From Lewinella sp. LCG006 (GTDB lineage Bacteria; Bacteroidota; Bacteroidia; Chitinophagales; Saprospiraceae): a stretch of 64,000 nt of DNA. This document shows, in pieces, positions 27,045-36,721 of the stretch; the first letter of the stretch is position 1; every line of letters starts with the position of its first letter. The notes beneath the pieces are model-generated. The model ran no database searches, had not been told where the DNA came from, and saw only the letters and a list, made by a program, of their open reading frames with translations. The position numbers were made by a program, and so were the translations under genes. The DNA is taken from positions 4,310,501 to 4,374,500 of the forward strand of contig NZ_CP160680.1 in the NCBI RefSeq assembly GCF_040784935.1. The letters run 5' to 3'.

Positions 27045-28430
27045 TTAATTTACCGCAGCTTGCATTAAATAAGCGCAAATAAGTGCGCCGTAGGTCCCCA
27101 AAGCATAGCCCAATACCGCCATTAGTACACCTACGGGTGCTAAGGCTGGACTAAAGGCAGAGGCAACGATAGGCGCGGAAGCAGCTCCACCCACATTAGC
27201 TTGCGAACCTACAGCTACGAAGAAGAAAGGAGCTTTGATGAGCCAGGCTACAAACAAGAGCAGGATGACGTGAACGAGCATCCAGATGGCTCCGATGGCA
27301 AAAAGGCCAAGATTATTGATGATATCACCGAGTGCCATGTGCATCCCGATGGTGGCTACGAGGATGTAGATGAAAATACTGCCCCATTGGGAGGCTCCAA
27401 CACCTTCCAGTTCGCGGAATTTGGTGAACGACAAGACCAGACCTAGTGTTGTGGAGATAACAACGAGCCAGAAAAAACCACTCAGTAAAGAGTTGAGACC
27501 AGCCGCCTTGAGGCTCTCTTCAAAAGGTTCGAGCCAGCTGGTGATGAGATCTGCGCCCCAATGAGAGAGAGCCACTCCTCCGAAGCCTACGGCTAGTAAA
27601 ATATAAAGGTCGTTGGTGGAAGGGATTTTCTTGATTTTATCCTGGTATTCCGCAACCTTTTTTTCCAAGTCCTTGATGGCAGTGTTATCCGCTTTGAGTC
27701 GAGCGTCGATTCGGTCGGAGATTTTGGCACCATATAATAGGAAGCCCATCCAGATGTTGGCGACTACAATGTCTACCACCACCATAGAGGCAAAGACACT
27801 ACCTTTGACTTCGAAGATTTCTTTCATGGCCGTTTGGTTGGCACCACCACCAATCCAGCTACCCGCAATGGTACTCAACCCACGCCATAGCTCGTCGGGA
27901 GAAAAGCCTACCAGGTTAGGAAATAGATAAGTGAGGATGATAAGCGCAATCGGTCCGCCAATAATAATACCTACGGTAGCAGTGAGGAACATAATGATGG
28001 CCTTGGACCCCAATCGCATGATCCCTTTCAGGTCGATGCTTAAACATAACCAGATCAAACTCGCAGGTAACAGGTACCGGCTGGCCATAAAATAAAGCTT
28101 GGAACCTCCTTTGTATTGTTTGTAAACAGAAGGGTCAATGTCTGCTTGTCCAAATAGTTTTTCAATTTCGGCAACGGATGCTTTGGCTGGTAGCTTGATC
28201 CCTAATTCTTTAGCCAAGTCGTAGATGCCAGGCTCAAACCAATCGTAGGCAATAAGGTTAAGAGGCCAGTGCAAAATGGCTGGAATGAAATAACAGAGCA
28301 AAATAGCTGGAACAAAAGTATAGAATCGTTTCCAGGCTTTCTTGTCGCTGCTGGCGGTAGTAAAGACAAAGGCCAGTGCCAGCATCAAAATACCAAAAAC
28401 AATGGCATCATTCGTAAAAAATGGCTTCAT
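27045..28430 (-). CDS. DUF819 family integral membrane protein
   Basis: 461 aa with about ten hydrophobic segments. The start MKPFFTNDAIVFGILMLALA, the motif AGSWIGGGANQTAMKEIF in the middle, and the C-terminal GSQANVGGAASAPIVASAFS are characteristic of the DUF819 (YjcL-like) family. The two halves each contain a Gly-rich S-x-x-G-G-x-A/N motif, suggesting an inverted-repeat transporter fold. Substrate is unknown; peptide-related or organic anion transport has been suggested for relatives but nothing here decides it. It is transcribed alone, with a strong terminator downstream. Confidence 0.88.
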   Translation of the reverse strand: MKPFFTNDAIVFGILMLALAFVFTTASSDKKAWKRFYTFVPAILLCYFIPAILHWPLNLIAYDWFEPGIYDLAKELGIKLPAKASVAEIEKLFGQADIDPSVYKQYKGGSKLYFMASRYLLPASLIWLCLSIDLKGIMRLGSKAIIMFLTATVGIIIGGPIALIILTYLFPNLVGFSPDELWRGLSTIAGSWIGGGANQTAMKEIFEVKGSVFASMVVVDIVVANIWMGFLLYGAKISDRIDARLKADNTAIKDLEKKVAEYQDKIKKIPSTNDLYILLAVGFGGVALSHWGADLITSWLEPFEESLKAAGLNSLLSGFFWLVVISTTLGLVLSFTKFRELEGVGASQWGSIFIYILVATIGMHMALGDIINNLGLFAIGAIWMLVHVILLLFVAWLIKAPFFFVAVGSQANVGGAASAPIVASAFSPALAPVGVLMAVLGYALGTYGALICAYLMQAAVN

Positions 28431-28685
28431 AATTAAGGACGGATATATGAGTTGATCGTAAATCGTTCAGCTGTTGGCAAAGAACGACCAAACAGCATGG
28501 TGCTGCCAAAATAGGGAAATTTGTGTAATGGTGAGATATTCAGCACCAACCATCAACTGCTCAAGGTCGGAAGTCGGAAGTGGGAAGTCGGAATTTTTAA
28601 ACCGCACTCCGCACCTAAAAAGGTGTAAGGGTTGGAAAAGTGGAAGGGTGTAAGGGTTACCACCAACCATCAACAATCTCCCCCC

Positions 28686-29504
28686 TCAATCCCCCGCCAC
28701 CAGCAGGACCATTTGCCATTGCCCGGTGCTGTTTTGCTGGAAGCCTGCCCGGAAATCGAGTGGAGAGCGGTAGAATTTGCCGTAGAGGAAGCCCTCCATG
28801 CCGTCTGCTAAGCGAACTTTTATCCAGGGGTGCGTTTCGCCGCTGATGGTTTCTTCGGTAGGGGTGGTTTCCAGGTATTCCACCAGGTCGTAGGAGAGGG
28901 TTTTTAGAATTTTGGTACTGAGACCCGGGCCTGAGCGCAGCCGTACACCTGCACCCATCACTGCCCCAAACTCGTAGGGTTCGGTACTGTCTGGCCAACA
29001 AGGGCCGAGGTAGGGGGCCTCGAAGTAGCTCCCTTTGCCATAATTGTTGAATTGCCCTCCCAAGGACAGTAAGGTTTCGAGGGTAGACCATAAGTCGGAT
29101 TGAGGAATTTTTTCAGGGCTGTCCAGTCCCCACATTTGGATAAATTCCTGGAGGCCATCTTCGCCTCCAAAACCGGTTTTTATGTTTTCGTTGACATAGG
29201 GTAATAAAGCAAAAATATCTTTGTTGGCAACGATGGTTTTTAGCTGTTCCCGGAAAAGGAAAAAGAGGGTATCTTTTGGTGCTCCGTCGGCAGGATTTAC
29301 TTTCCCCGCTTCGGGATTGCATTCCAGTGGGAAAACTTCTTCCCTGTTGGTAAGAAGTGTCTGGTAGCTTTGGATGACACTATCGGTAAGGACTTGGACG
29401 GTCTCGGAGGTAGGCGTATCGCCTGATGCGTCAGTAGTAGCCTTGTCGGACTGGCAACTTAAAAGGCAGAGTAGGGGATAAAATAGTAGGGGAAGCTTTC
29501 TCAT
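28686..29504 (-). CDS. SH3-domain lipoprotein
   Basis: 272 aa. The N terminus MRKLPLLFYPLLCLLSCQSD is a lipoprotein signal with the lipobox LLSC. About residues 180-245 form a bacterial SH3 (SH3b) domain: VRLRSGPGLSTKILKTLSYD, then WIKVRLADGMEGFLYGKFY. SH3b domains often bind peptidoglycan or proteins. The middle part (about 40-170) is helical and unassigned. The gene is read away from the small periplasmic protein gene upstream (29609-30070) with a strong terminator between them. The flank 28431-28685 holds only TCGGAAGT-type and GTGTAAGGGTT repeats. Confidence 0.75.
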   Translation of the reverse strand: MRKLPLLFYPLLCLLSCQSDKATTDASGDTPTSETVQVLTDSVIQSYQTLLTNREEVFPLECNPEAGKVNPADGAPKDTLFFLFREQLKTIVANKDIFALLPYVNENIKTGFGGEDGLQEFIQMWGLDSPEKIPQSDLWSTLETLLSLGGQFNNYGKGSYFEAPYLGPCWPDSTEPYEFGAVMGAGVRLRSGPGLSTKILKTLSYDLVEYLETTPTEETISGETHPWIKVRLADGMEGFLYGKFYRSPLDFRAGFQQNSTGQWQMVLLVAGD

Positions 29505-29530
29505 AATTTGCCTTTTTGTGTAAATATAAA

Positions 29531-29571
29531 AATAAAAAAGCCCTTTCCTATCGTCATGATAAGAAAGGGCT
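29531..29571 (-). terminator. rho-independent terminator of the small periplasmic protein gene
   Basis: Stem AGCCCTTTC / GAAAGGGCT with a 15-nt loop, followed on the minus strand by TTTTTTATTTTTATA. It lies 37 bp past the stop at 29609 and separates that gene from the SH3 lipoprotein gene. Confidence 0.88.
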
Positions 29572-29608
29572 GGGGATGTTTAAGCTTTCGCTAAACGGTA
29601 CAGAGATC

Positions 29609-30070
29609 TTAGTGGTTGCCACCTTGACCGCCTCTCTTGTGGCGAGGTTGAACTTGGCGCTCTGCCTTGGCAGCTTCCCGTTCTGCTTGCAGCATTTCGT
29701 ACTGCTCAGGGGTAAGGATGGTCTGAAGCTCCGCATTTTGAGCCTCGCGAATGGCTTTCATTTGCTGGCCGTTGGCTTTGCGGTCTTCACCAGCGTTGGC
29801 GCGGGCCTCTTTCAATTGCTCGCGGTATTTTTCGTTGATGGCTTTTACAGCTTCTGACTGTGTTTCAGAAAGGCCGAGTTTTGCTGCCAATTCTGCGTGG
29901 CGCTCGTCCATTTTTGCAGCACGCTGCTCTGGTGAAGGAGCTGCACGACGAGGAGTACCTGCTTTTTCGATAGAAGCCGGTGCAGTGTTGGTTGCACTCT
30001 TGTCTTGTGCCTGTAGGCTAAAGGTGAAAAGGATGGCCAGACTGAAGATGAAGAATTTGGTCGATTTCAT
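29609..30070 (-). CDS. small secreted Spy/DUF4890-like periplasmic protein
   Basis: About 153 aa from the ATG at 30070. A longer frame from 30124 would put 18 extra residues before a clear signal peptide (MKSTKFFIFSLAILFTFSLQ-A), so I prefer the internal start. The mature part is helical and highly charged: RAAKMDERHAELAAKLGLSE, QSEAVKAINEKYREQLKEAR, ILTPEQYEMLQAEREAAKAE. L-x-L-x-x-x-Q and L-(T)-P-E-Q repeats are typical of the Spy/CpxP and DUF4890 group, often envelope-stress chaperone-like. The C terminus is Arg/Gly/His-rich (KRGGQGGNH). Confidence 0.72.
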   Translation of the reverse strand: MKSTKFFIFSLAILFTFSLQAQDKSATNTAPASIEKAGTPRRAAPSPEQRAAKMDERHAELAAKLGLSETQSEAVKAINEKYREQLKEARANAGEDRKANGQQMKAIREAQNAELQTILTPEQYEMLQAEREAAKAERQVQPRHKRGGQGGNH

Positions 30071-30229
30071 TTTTGAATGATTTTTTGACGTTAATATTTT
30101 TATGTGTCCTTTGGACTCGGGCATTAGACTAAAGTAACACGCCGGTTTTCCCGGGTATGTCTTAAAGTTTTCTTAATTTCTTATGCTGCCGAAAGTCCAG
30201 CTAAGGTAAGCGGGCATTTTTAACGGGAC

Positions 30230-30266
30230 TGTTCATTTTTAGGAAAAGATTGTTCATTTTTGAACA
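30230..30266. promoter_or_regulatory. candidate operator upstream of the FtsX-type permease gene
   Basis: The palindrome TGTTCATTTTTGAACA (30251-30266) is preceded 21 bp upstream by a direct half copy, TGTTCATTTTT (30230-30240). It lies 160 bp before the permease start within the 355-bp gap between two divergent genes. A regulator dimer site is a reasonable reading; which regulator binds is not known. Nothing else is recognisable in 30071-30425 apart from AT-rich promoter-like DNA. Confidence 0.45.
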
Positions 30267-30425
30267 CTATAAAGGTGTTTTTAAGTGCTGATTTTTGTTT
30301 AATGTATTGATTATCAGTGGTATTTTGGTTGTGGAATGATAATTGGAACTATTGTACTTGTTAGTGTGCTTCCGAATGATATGGAGCTTGTTAGCAAACA
30401 GAAGACAGACTAAAGCCATAGTGCG

Positions 30426-32849
30426 ATGATAAAAAACTACCTGAAAATAGCCCTGCGCAACCTGAAGCGCAACAAAGTAATGTCGTTTATTAATATCTCT
30501 GGCCTGGCTATTGGTATTGCGACTTGTTTGCTCATTCTCTTGTTTGTGCAGTACGAGTGGAGCTTTGACCGCTACCACGAAAAGGCAGACCGTATTGTGC
30601 GGGTGGTTTTCAAGGGAACCGTGCAAGGTGAAAAGCTGAACGAAGCCAATGTGATGCCCCCCGTAGCGGAAGCCTTGAAGGAGGAATTTCCGGAGGTGGA
30701 AGCCGCTACCCGACTGCGGATTGCGGGTACGCCAACCATCATACACGGGGAAGAGACCTACAAAAACCACGAAGCTGCTTTTGTGGATGCAAATTTCTTT
30801 TCGGTATTTACATTACCCCTGGTGAGCGGTGATGCCGAAACGGCTTTGGTGGAGCCCAACACGATTGTGATTTCGGAAGCCGTGGCCGAAAAATTCTTTT
30901 CGGGAGAAAACCCGCTGGGGAAAACCCTGGATTTTAAAAATGGAGGTAAGCCGCATAAGGTGACAGGGGTGATGAAGGAAATACCCCAAAACACGCACTT
31001 CCATTTTGATATTTTTATCGCCATGTCTGGTCTTGATGAAGCTCGGCAGCCGTCGTGGATGACTTCTGAGTTTTATACTTACCTGGTGCTGCCAGAGGGC
31101 TACGATTACCACCAACTGGAAGCTAAGTTGCCCGCGGTCTTTGCTAAATATGCTGGGCCGCAAATGAAGCAGGCCATGGGTATGGGGATGGAGGAATTTC
31201 GGGCTGCAGGCAATGATTTGGGCTTGTTTTTGCAAGCATTGACGGACATCCATTTGTATTCTGATTTTGCCTTTGACTTGTCGCCACACGGAGACATTCG
31301 CAACCTCTATCTTTTTGGAGCCATTGCGCTGTTTATGCTCTTTATTGCTTGTATCAATTTTATGAATATTTCTACAGCTGGCGCCTCCAAGAGAGCCAAA
31401 GAGGTGGGCGTTCGCAAGGTGATGGGCTCGAACAAAGAGGATTTGATTTGGCAATTTTTGTTGGAGTCCGTATTGCTGGCCCTGTTTAGCTTAGGCCTGG
31501 CCGTTATTTTGGTGGTGCTGGCCTTGCCATTATTTAATCAAATTGCCGATGATCAGCTCAACTTAAACACCCTGCCAATGCAGTGGCTGGTTCCGGGCTT
31601 GTTGTTGTTTGGGCTAGTCGTGGGCACCTTGGCGGGCAGCTATCCGGCCTTTTTCTTGTCCTCTTTTCGGCCTTCCGCTATCCTGAAAGGCAATTTAAAA
31701 ATGGGAAATAAAAGTGTGGGGCTACGGCAGGGCCTAGTCGTTTTTCAGTTTTTTCTAACGATAGCTTTGATGATTTGTACGGGCATTGTTTTTCGGCAAT
31801 TGAAATTTATCCAAGATGCGAAATTAGGCTACGAGACCACTTCTGTGGTTGTAGTACCCGACCTGTGGGCACTGGGTAATAAAGAGGAGGTTTTTCGGCA
31901 GCAGTTGGCCCAAGACGCCCGCGTGGTGAGTGCGAGCTACTCGGGTTATTTGCCGGCAGGACCTTCGTACAACAACAACTTTTTCCTGACGCCCGGCTAC
32001 GACAATACCAAAATGGTAAAAACACTGCGCTATGATGTCGACGAAAATTACCTAACTACCTTGAATATGAAGCTGGTGGCGGGGCGCAATTTCTCACCGG
32101 AAATGGCAACGGACTCCAGTGGCATCCTTCTCAACGAAACCAGTGCCAGTGCTTTTGGTTGGGGAAGAGAGGAGGCCTTGGGCCAGCAAGTGGTCTATGC
32201 CAATAACCAGGGAGAAAGGACGACCTATCAGGTGCTGGGAGTCGTAGAAGATTTCCATTTCAAATCATTGCACGAAGCAATTTCTCCGCTGGTGATGGTA
32301 CTGGGCGGGAATGCTGGTTCGGCTATCTTGAAGGTTCAAACGGATGATGTGGCGGCTTTGTTGGCCGATTTGAAAGACCGCTGGACGAGTCTGACGAGTG
32401 AGCAGCCCTTTGCATCGGTATTTTTGGATGATAGCATTTACGAAACGTATAAGGCAGAACGAAGGGTGGGCACCTTGCTGAGTGTTTTTGCTGCCCTGAC
32501 CATCTTTGTTGCCTGTTTGGGGCTGTTTGGGCTGACGGTTTTTGCTTCGGAGCAACGTACCAAAGAGATCGGTGTGCGCAAAATCCTGGGAGCTTCTGTA
32601 GCGAGTCTGGTAAAGCTGTTGTCACAGGATTTTATCAAGCTGGTAGCCTTGGCCTACCTCCTGGCTTGTCCTCTAGCGTGGTGGATCATGAGCCAGTGGT
32701 TGGAGGATTTTGCTTATAGAATAAAGCTGGACGCTGGCGTTTTTGCGCTGGCTGGTGCACTGGCCCTGCTGATAGCTTTCCTAACAGTAGGCTATCATAG
32801 CTTGAAGGCTGCCATACGAAATCCTTTGAAGTCGTTGCGGAGTGAGTAG
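30426..32849 (+). CDS. FtsX/MacB-type ABC transporter permease
   Basis: 807 aa. The N terminus MIKNYLKIALRNLKRNKVMS, then FINISGLAIGIATCLLILLF, is the Bacteroidota hallmark. A periplasmic MacB-like core follows (FDRYHEKADRIVRVV ... NPLGKTLDF). FtsX modules lie at about residues 285-425 (AFMLFIACINFMNISTAGAS-type, KEVGVRKVMGSNKEDLIWQF) and about 680-800 (FASEQRTKEIGVRKILGAS). Eight membrane segments are expected. Relatives export or mechanically transmit signals with a partner ATPase; none is encoded next to it here. It ends at two hairpins (32854-32906 and 32964-32988). Confidence 0.9.
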   Translation: MIKNYLKIALRNLKRNKVMSFINISGLAIGIATCLLILLFVQYEWSFDRYHEKADRIVRVVFKGTVQGEKLNEANVMPPVAEALKEEFPEVEAATRLRIAGTPTIIHGEETYKNHEAAFVDANFFSVFTLPLVSGDAETALVEPNTIVISEAVAEKFFSGENPLGKTLDFKNGGKPHKVTGVMKEIPQNTHFHFDIFIAMSGLDEARQPSWMTSEFYTYLVLPEGYDYHQLEAKLPAVFAKYAGPQMKQAMGMGMEEFRAAGNDLGLFLQALTDIHLYSDFAFDLSPHGDIRNLYLFGAIALFMLFIACINFMNISTAGASKRAKEVGVRKVMGSNKEDLIWQFLLESVLLALFSLGLAVILVVLALPLFNQIADDQLNLNTLPMQWLVPGLLLFGLVVGTLAGSYPAFFLSSFRPSAILKGNLKMGNKSVGLRQGLVVFQFFLTIALMICTGIVFRQLKFIQDAKLGYETTSVVVVPDLWALGNKEEVFRQQLAQDARVVSASYSGYLPAGPSYNNNFFLTPGYDNTKMVKTLRYDVDENYLTTLNMKLVAGRNFSPEMATDSSGILLNETSASAFGWGREEALGQQVVYANNQGERTTYQVLGVVEDFHFKSLHEAISPLVMVLGGNAGSAILKVQTDDVAALLADLKDRWTSLTSEQPFASVFLDDSIYETYKAERRVGTLLSVFAALTIFVACLGLFGLTVFASEQRTKEIGVRKILGASVASLVKLLSQDFIKLVALAYLLACPLAWWIMSQWLEDFAYRIKLDAGVFALAGALALLIAFLTVGYHSLKAAIRNPLKSLRSE

Positions 32850-32853
32850 TCCA

Positions 32854-32906
32854 CCACACTGCTCAGTAGAATCGGGTTTCAAACCCGATTCTACTGAGCA
32901 GTGTGG
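32854..32906. repeat. perfect 26-bp inverted repeat between convergent genes
   Basis: Arms 32854-32879 and 32881-32906 (beginning CCACACTGCTCAGTAGAATC) are exact reverse complements around a single C. It lies 5 bp after the permease stop and 103 bp before the end of the convergent SNF2 gene. It could act as a bidirectional transcription barrier. The perfect arms suggest a recent or conserved repeat unit. Confidence 0.8.
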
Positions 32907-32963
32907 CCTAAGACATGCTTTACCCCCCCCTGTTCGGCGTTGGCTCTGCCTGCGTCGAGGTAT

Positions 32964-32988
32964 ACGCAAAATTCCGTTTTGCGTTTTT
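32964..32988 (+). terminator. rho-independent terminator, + strand
   Basis: Stem ACGCAAAA / TTTTGCGT with loop of about 5 nt, followed by TTTTT. It lies 115 bp past the FtsX permease stop and just before the convergent SNF2 helicase stop at 33009. Confidence 0.6.
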
Positions 32989-33008
32989 ACCAGCCATGAA
33001 GGGAAACC

Positions 33009-35516
33009 TTACTTTAATTTCCCCAGCAATCCACCCAATAACTTTAATCCATTCTGGACAATGTCAGCATTTTCTACTGGAATTTTGAGGTAAGTTTCCC
33101 CGGTTTTTTCGTCTTTTTGGACCAGGCTACTCACCAATTGCTCAGTCGCTGCCGGATTGCTCAGGGTTTGCGTTAAGCGACTGAGGAAGCTGATACCATC
33201 ATTGACCAGTTGTTGTGCTCCACCAGCTGTCGCGGTAGCGGGTGTAGAAGGCTGTTTGGTGCCATCTGATGAGTTGTTTGTTGGTGCGGAGGAAGCCGAT
33301 GATGGTAGGTTTTCTTCTGGTTCCCACCATTCTTCCGTGAGGGTCTCTGCGGGGTCGAGGGTGTCTTCCTGAGCAGAAGCGGGGCGTTCGAGATTTTCTT
33401 CGTCGCTGGAAGAACTATCTTCGGTGGCTGGCTCACCAACATCGGTGGCGGTCACGACTTGGAGGCGTTCCATAAATTCCTCAAAGCGGGTTTTGTCCAT
33501 GAAGACATCCTTCTCGGTGGCTTCCAGTACGGCCTGCGCGAGTGCCGATTTGAAGTTGAGGGTGAAGAGCATCCGGTGCTCAATGGTTTTTTCGGAAACC
33601 AGGTTGATGACCTGCACCCCTTTTTTCTGCCCCATCCGGTAAGCGCGGGCAATACGTTGCTCAAGAACAGCAGGGTTCCAGGGCAAGTCCATGTTGATGA
33701 CGAGGCTGGCTTTTTGGAGGTTGAGGCCCAAGCCACCTGCATCGGTAGAAAGGAAAACGCGGCATTCGTCGTCGTCCCGGAACTGGTCGAGTAAGGGCCC
33801 GCGTTGGGCACTGGGCACACCGCCGTGGAGGTGAACGAAGGGGATGCCTTGTTTTTCCAGTTCGCTGGCAATCAATTTGGTCATGCGCGACCACTGGCTG
33901 AAGATGACCACACTCTCATCGGGATTGGTGAGGTGCTCTTCCAGGATGTAAAAGAGTTCGTCAATTTTGGTATCGTAGCGGGTTTGTTGGTCTACCAGGA
34001 AAGTGCTGTTGCAGGACATACGCATCAACTGCAGGCAGCTCATGAGCCGCAGACGTTCAGCTTCGGTGAGGAAATTCAGGCGTTTCCACTTGGCGACGAT
34101 CTGGGCGACATCGTTTTCATAGCCGCTGTGCATACTCTGCTGTTGGGGCGTCATAGGTACAAAAAGGTGCTTGTCGACGCGTTTAGGGAGTTGCTTGAGG
34201 ACCTCCTTTTTGCGGCGGCGCAGCATCAGGGTGTTGAGTTTTTTGGTGATCTGATCGAGGTTGCGGTAACCGATGATGATACCATTTTCTTCTTTGACCT
34301 GATGGCGGTGCAGCAGTAAGTAAAGCGGCCCCAACAGGAACTGATCCAGAAACTGGACGATAGAGTAGAGGTCTTCAAGTTTGTTCTCCAGCGGGGTGCC
34401 CGTTAGTGCTAATCGGAAAGAAGCCTGAAGCTGTTTGACGGCGCGCGAAATTTTGGTATCCCAGTTTTTGATCCTTTGCGCTTCGTCGAGGATGATGAAA
34501 TCCGGTTGTTGCAGGTTGATGAGGTGCAAATCTCTTACTACAACATTATAAGTGAGTATTTTGTAGAAAGCCTCTTCGGCGTACTGTTCCGTTCTTTTCT
34601 TTTGCGGGCCTTCTACGACCACAACTTTGCTATCGGTGAATTTTTTGATCTCGGCCCGCCACTGGTATTTTAGCGAAGTGGGGCAGATGATGAAAACGGT
34701 ATTGATTTGGTATTCCCGTCGGTACAGTTCAGCGGTGGCCAAGGCTTGGATGGTTTTACCCAGACCCATTTCGTCGGCCAGGAGGCAGCGTCCAGCCCGA
34801 GCGGCAAAAAGAACACCTTCGCGCTGATATTCGTAGAGTTTAGCTTTGATGAGACCGTCGAGGCTATCGGCTTGGCTGGCTAATGCATTAATACGTTGTG
34901 CCCTACGTTGATCTTCCCTTTGCTCGATGATCCAGGCCAGGGCATCCTGATAGCAACGGAAAGTATCACTGATGGCTTGAGCCTGTTGGAGAAATTCGTC
35001 AAAGACCAAGTAGGCATGAGGAAAGAAGGCACCGTCTTCATCGAAATACTGCTTTGCTAAAGCTTCAAATGCTTCTTGGTTTTCGCTGCCAATCCTAATG
35101 CGCAGACTGCGTTGTTCGCCATAATGTAGATAGACGGAGGTGTATTCACCCACCACGGGTGGTTTTTTGAAATATTGCTTATTGCCGTAGGTGTTGGCCA
35201 GTTTATGGAGTGCCCATTCGATGTGCTTACAAGTGCCCAGACCACTCACTTTATAGTCGTAACATTCGCAGTAGTTGTCGAAAGGTTGCTCTCCGCGGAT
35301 CGCTACTCGGTAGCTAGAGCTACCTTCCGGGTTGAAAACCTTAAAATCAGACCAAACGGGGTGTTCACCCGTATTGGTGAGCTTAAATTCCTGCTGCTGG
35401 CCATATTGCTGCCTGAGCTTGATTTGCCATTCTCTCAGCGTGAGTTCTTCGGGTTGGCGGTTATAACTTACTTTTTTTTCTTTCTTCTCTTTCTTTTTCT
35501 GCTGTTTTTTGGCCAT
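33009..35516 (-). CDS. SWIM zinc-finger SNF2/SWI2-family helicase-like ATPase
   Basis: 835 aa. A Lys-rich N terminus precedes a SWIM zinc finger (YCECYDYKVSGLGTCKHIEW; C83, C85, C96, H98). The SNF2 N-lobe has LADEMGLGKTIQALA (Walker A), IILDEAQRIKNWDTK (DEAQ box) and LALTGTPLENKLEDLY. The C-lobe has FSQWSRMTKLIASELEKQGI, VFLSTDAGGLGLNLQKASLV and WNPAVLEQRIARAYRMGQKK. The C-terminal about 130 residues are acidic, then Thr/Ser/Ala-rich linker and a helical end. Such proteins remodel DNA-protein complexes, often in transcription or repair. No nuclease or methylase partner lies nearby, so a defence-island role is not supported. Confidence 0.92.
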   Translation of the reverse strand: MAKKQQKKKEKKEKKVSYNRQPEELTLREWQIKLRQQYGQQQEFKLTNTGEHPVWSDFKVFNPEGSSSYRVAIRGEQPFDNYCECYDYKVSGLGTCKHIEWALHKLANTYGNKQYFKKPPVVGEYTSVYLHYGEQRSLRIRIGSENQEAFEALAKQYFDEDGAFFPHAYLVFDEFLQQAQAISDTFRCYQDALAWIIEQREDQRRAQRINALASQADSLDGLIKAKLYEYQREGVLFAARAGRCLLADEMGLGKTIQALATAELYRREYQINTVFIICPTSLKYQWRAEIKKFTDSKVVVVEGPQKKRTEQYAEEAFYKILTYNVVVRDLHLINLQQPDFIILDEAQRIKNWDTKISRAVKQLQASFRLALTGTPLENKLEDLYSIVQFLDQFLLGPLYLLLHRHQVKEENGIIIGYRNLDQITKKLNTLMLRRRKKEVLKQLPKRVDKHLFVPMTPQQQSMHSGYENDVAQIVAKWKRLNFLTEAERLRLMSCLQLMRMSCNSTFLVDQQTRYDTKIDELFYILEEHLTNPDESVVIFSQWSRMTKLIASELEKQGIPFVHLHGGVPSAQRGPLLDQFRDDDECRVFLSTDAGGLGLNLQKASLVINMDLPWNPAVLEQRIARAYRMGQKKGVQVINLVSEKTIEHRMLFTLNFKSALAQAVLEATEKDVFMDKTRFEEFMERLQVVTATDVGEPATEDSSSSDEENLERPASAQEDTLDPAETLTEEWWEPEENLPSSASSAPTNNSSDGTKQPSTPATATAGGAQQLVNDGISFLSRLTQTLSNPAATEQLVSSLVQKDEKTGETYLKIPVENADIVQNGLKLLGGLLGKLK

Positions 35517-35694
35517 CGGAACACTGGTTTTCGCATTAGGATATCAGGTGGTGAGCACCTTGTGTTGCGAAGCTATTATAATTTCTCGATATCTTGTTTT
35601 TCGAGGCTAGGAGATCACATTATTTTTTAAATAGTTCTGTATTTTAGTAAAAGACTTCTCGCTATTTCTTTTACAGTCCATATCTTAGCTGTCA

Positions 35695-36678
35695 TCATTT
35701 GTTGGGATTAGAGTTGCTTTTTTTCTTGAGAATGTATCTTCTCCCCCTTATACTATACCCATTTTCATCAGATTCCACCTGATTTAAGATCATTTTATTC
35801 CTCTTAATTCTAAACGTGAAAATAGTTTGCCCTGAATTATCGGCTTTGATGAGTAATTGAGGCCAGCCATAACTTACAAACCACAAGGAGGGACAAGATG
35901 ACACTTGTTTGATGCTGTCATAGTTAATTGGATCAGTTACACAGACATAAAAATCAGCTTCACCGATCTCGTTTGCAAGTATTGAATAATCTTTGCCTTC
36001 AAAAGCAATAGGTTTATTCCTGTAATTCCAAAAAATTGAATCTCTAAATCCACAATAATTTAATTTAATTCTTCTCGATCTTCGCTGTTCCTTACTGGCT
36101 ACCCTGTGAAAATACCAAACGCCATTTGCAGAATTCAATAAATGGGCTCTATTCCTTATTTTATCTCCTTTGTCTATTAAGAAAGAGTCGTAATTTGAGG
36201 GGACATTTAGAGCCGAGTTCAACCGTACTCCCTCTATCCCTTCATCCAAATAGCAGTAGTTTGTAATACAGTAATTATAGTTTAGACAATCATCACCAAA
36301 TGTAGAAAGACCACTAGCATCGCAAGAATGAAATCTTCGCTTAAGTAAGCAGCTAGGGTTCTTTGGGTTCTTAATGTCAATGAATATTTTTTGTGCCTCA
36401 AGTTCTATTTCAAAAGAAAAAATTTCATTTGTATATTCAAAGCTGAGTATATTTTCACCAGTAGCATATTTATGGTCAATAGTAAATTCGTTATCTGTAC
36501 TTGTTATAGGAACTATCTCCAAGGTATCATTATCAAGTAAAGGTTGTATTATTATGTAGACCGTATCGTGCTTTTTTATTTCAACCCCATCTATTCTAAC
36601 TTGAACAACTTGAGAAAGGCATTGATTAACACAAATCGTAAGGCAAAATGGAAGTAAGAGGAAGCTCAATTTTTTCAT
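35695..36678 (-). CDS. secreted hypothetical protein
   Basis: 327 aa. Signal peptide MKKLSFLLLPFCLTICVNQC-LSQ. The mature part is beta-rich with several Cys (SCLLKRRFHSCDASGLSTFG, LNYNYCITNYCYLD) and a basic C terminus (KKKSNSNPNK). AT content and codon choice (many ATT/AAT/AAA) are higher than in neighbours, hinting at recent acquisition. I do not recognise a family. No T9SS C-terminal domain is visible. It lies between the SNF2 gene and aroB, all on the minus strand, with 178-bp and 43-bp gaps. Confidence 0.6.
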   Translation of the reverse strand: MKKLSFLLLPFCLTICVNQCLSQVVQVRIDGVEIKKHDTVYIIIQPLLDNDTLEIVPITSTDNEFTIDHKYATGENILSFEYTNEIFSFEIELEAQKIFIDIKNPKNPSCLLKRRFHSCDASGLSTFGDDCLNYNYCITNYCYLDEGIEGVRLNSALNVPSNYDSFLIDKGDKIRNRAHLLNSANGVWYFHRVASKEQRRSRRIKLNYCGFRDSIFWNYRNKPIAFEGKDYSILANEIGEADFYVCVTDPINYDSIKQVSSCPSLWFVSYGWPQLLIKADNSGQTIFTFRIKRNKMILNQVESDENGYSIRGRRYILKKKSNSNPNK

Positions 36679-36721
36679 TAGCTGGTTCTTTCTTATTGTC
36701 GTTTAGTTTTTATAATTCCCC

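Noticed and set aside
28657-29091. 144-aa minus-strand frame
   Set aside because: It overlaps the SH3 lipoprotein in another frame and lacks a signal peptide or domain.
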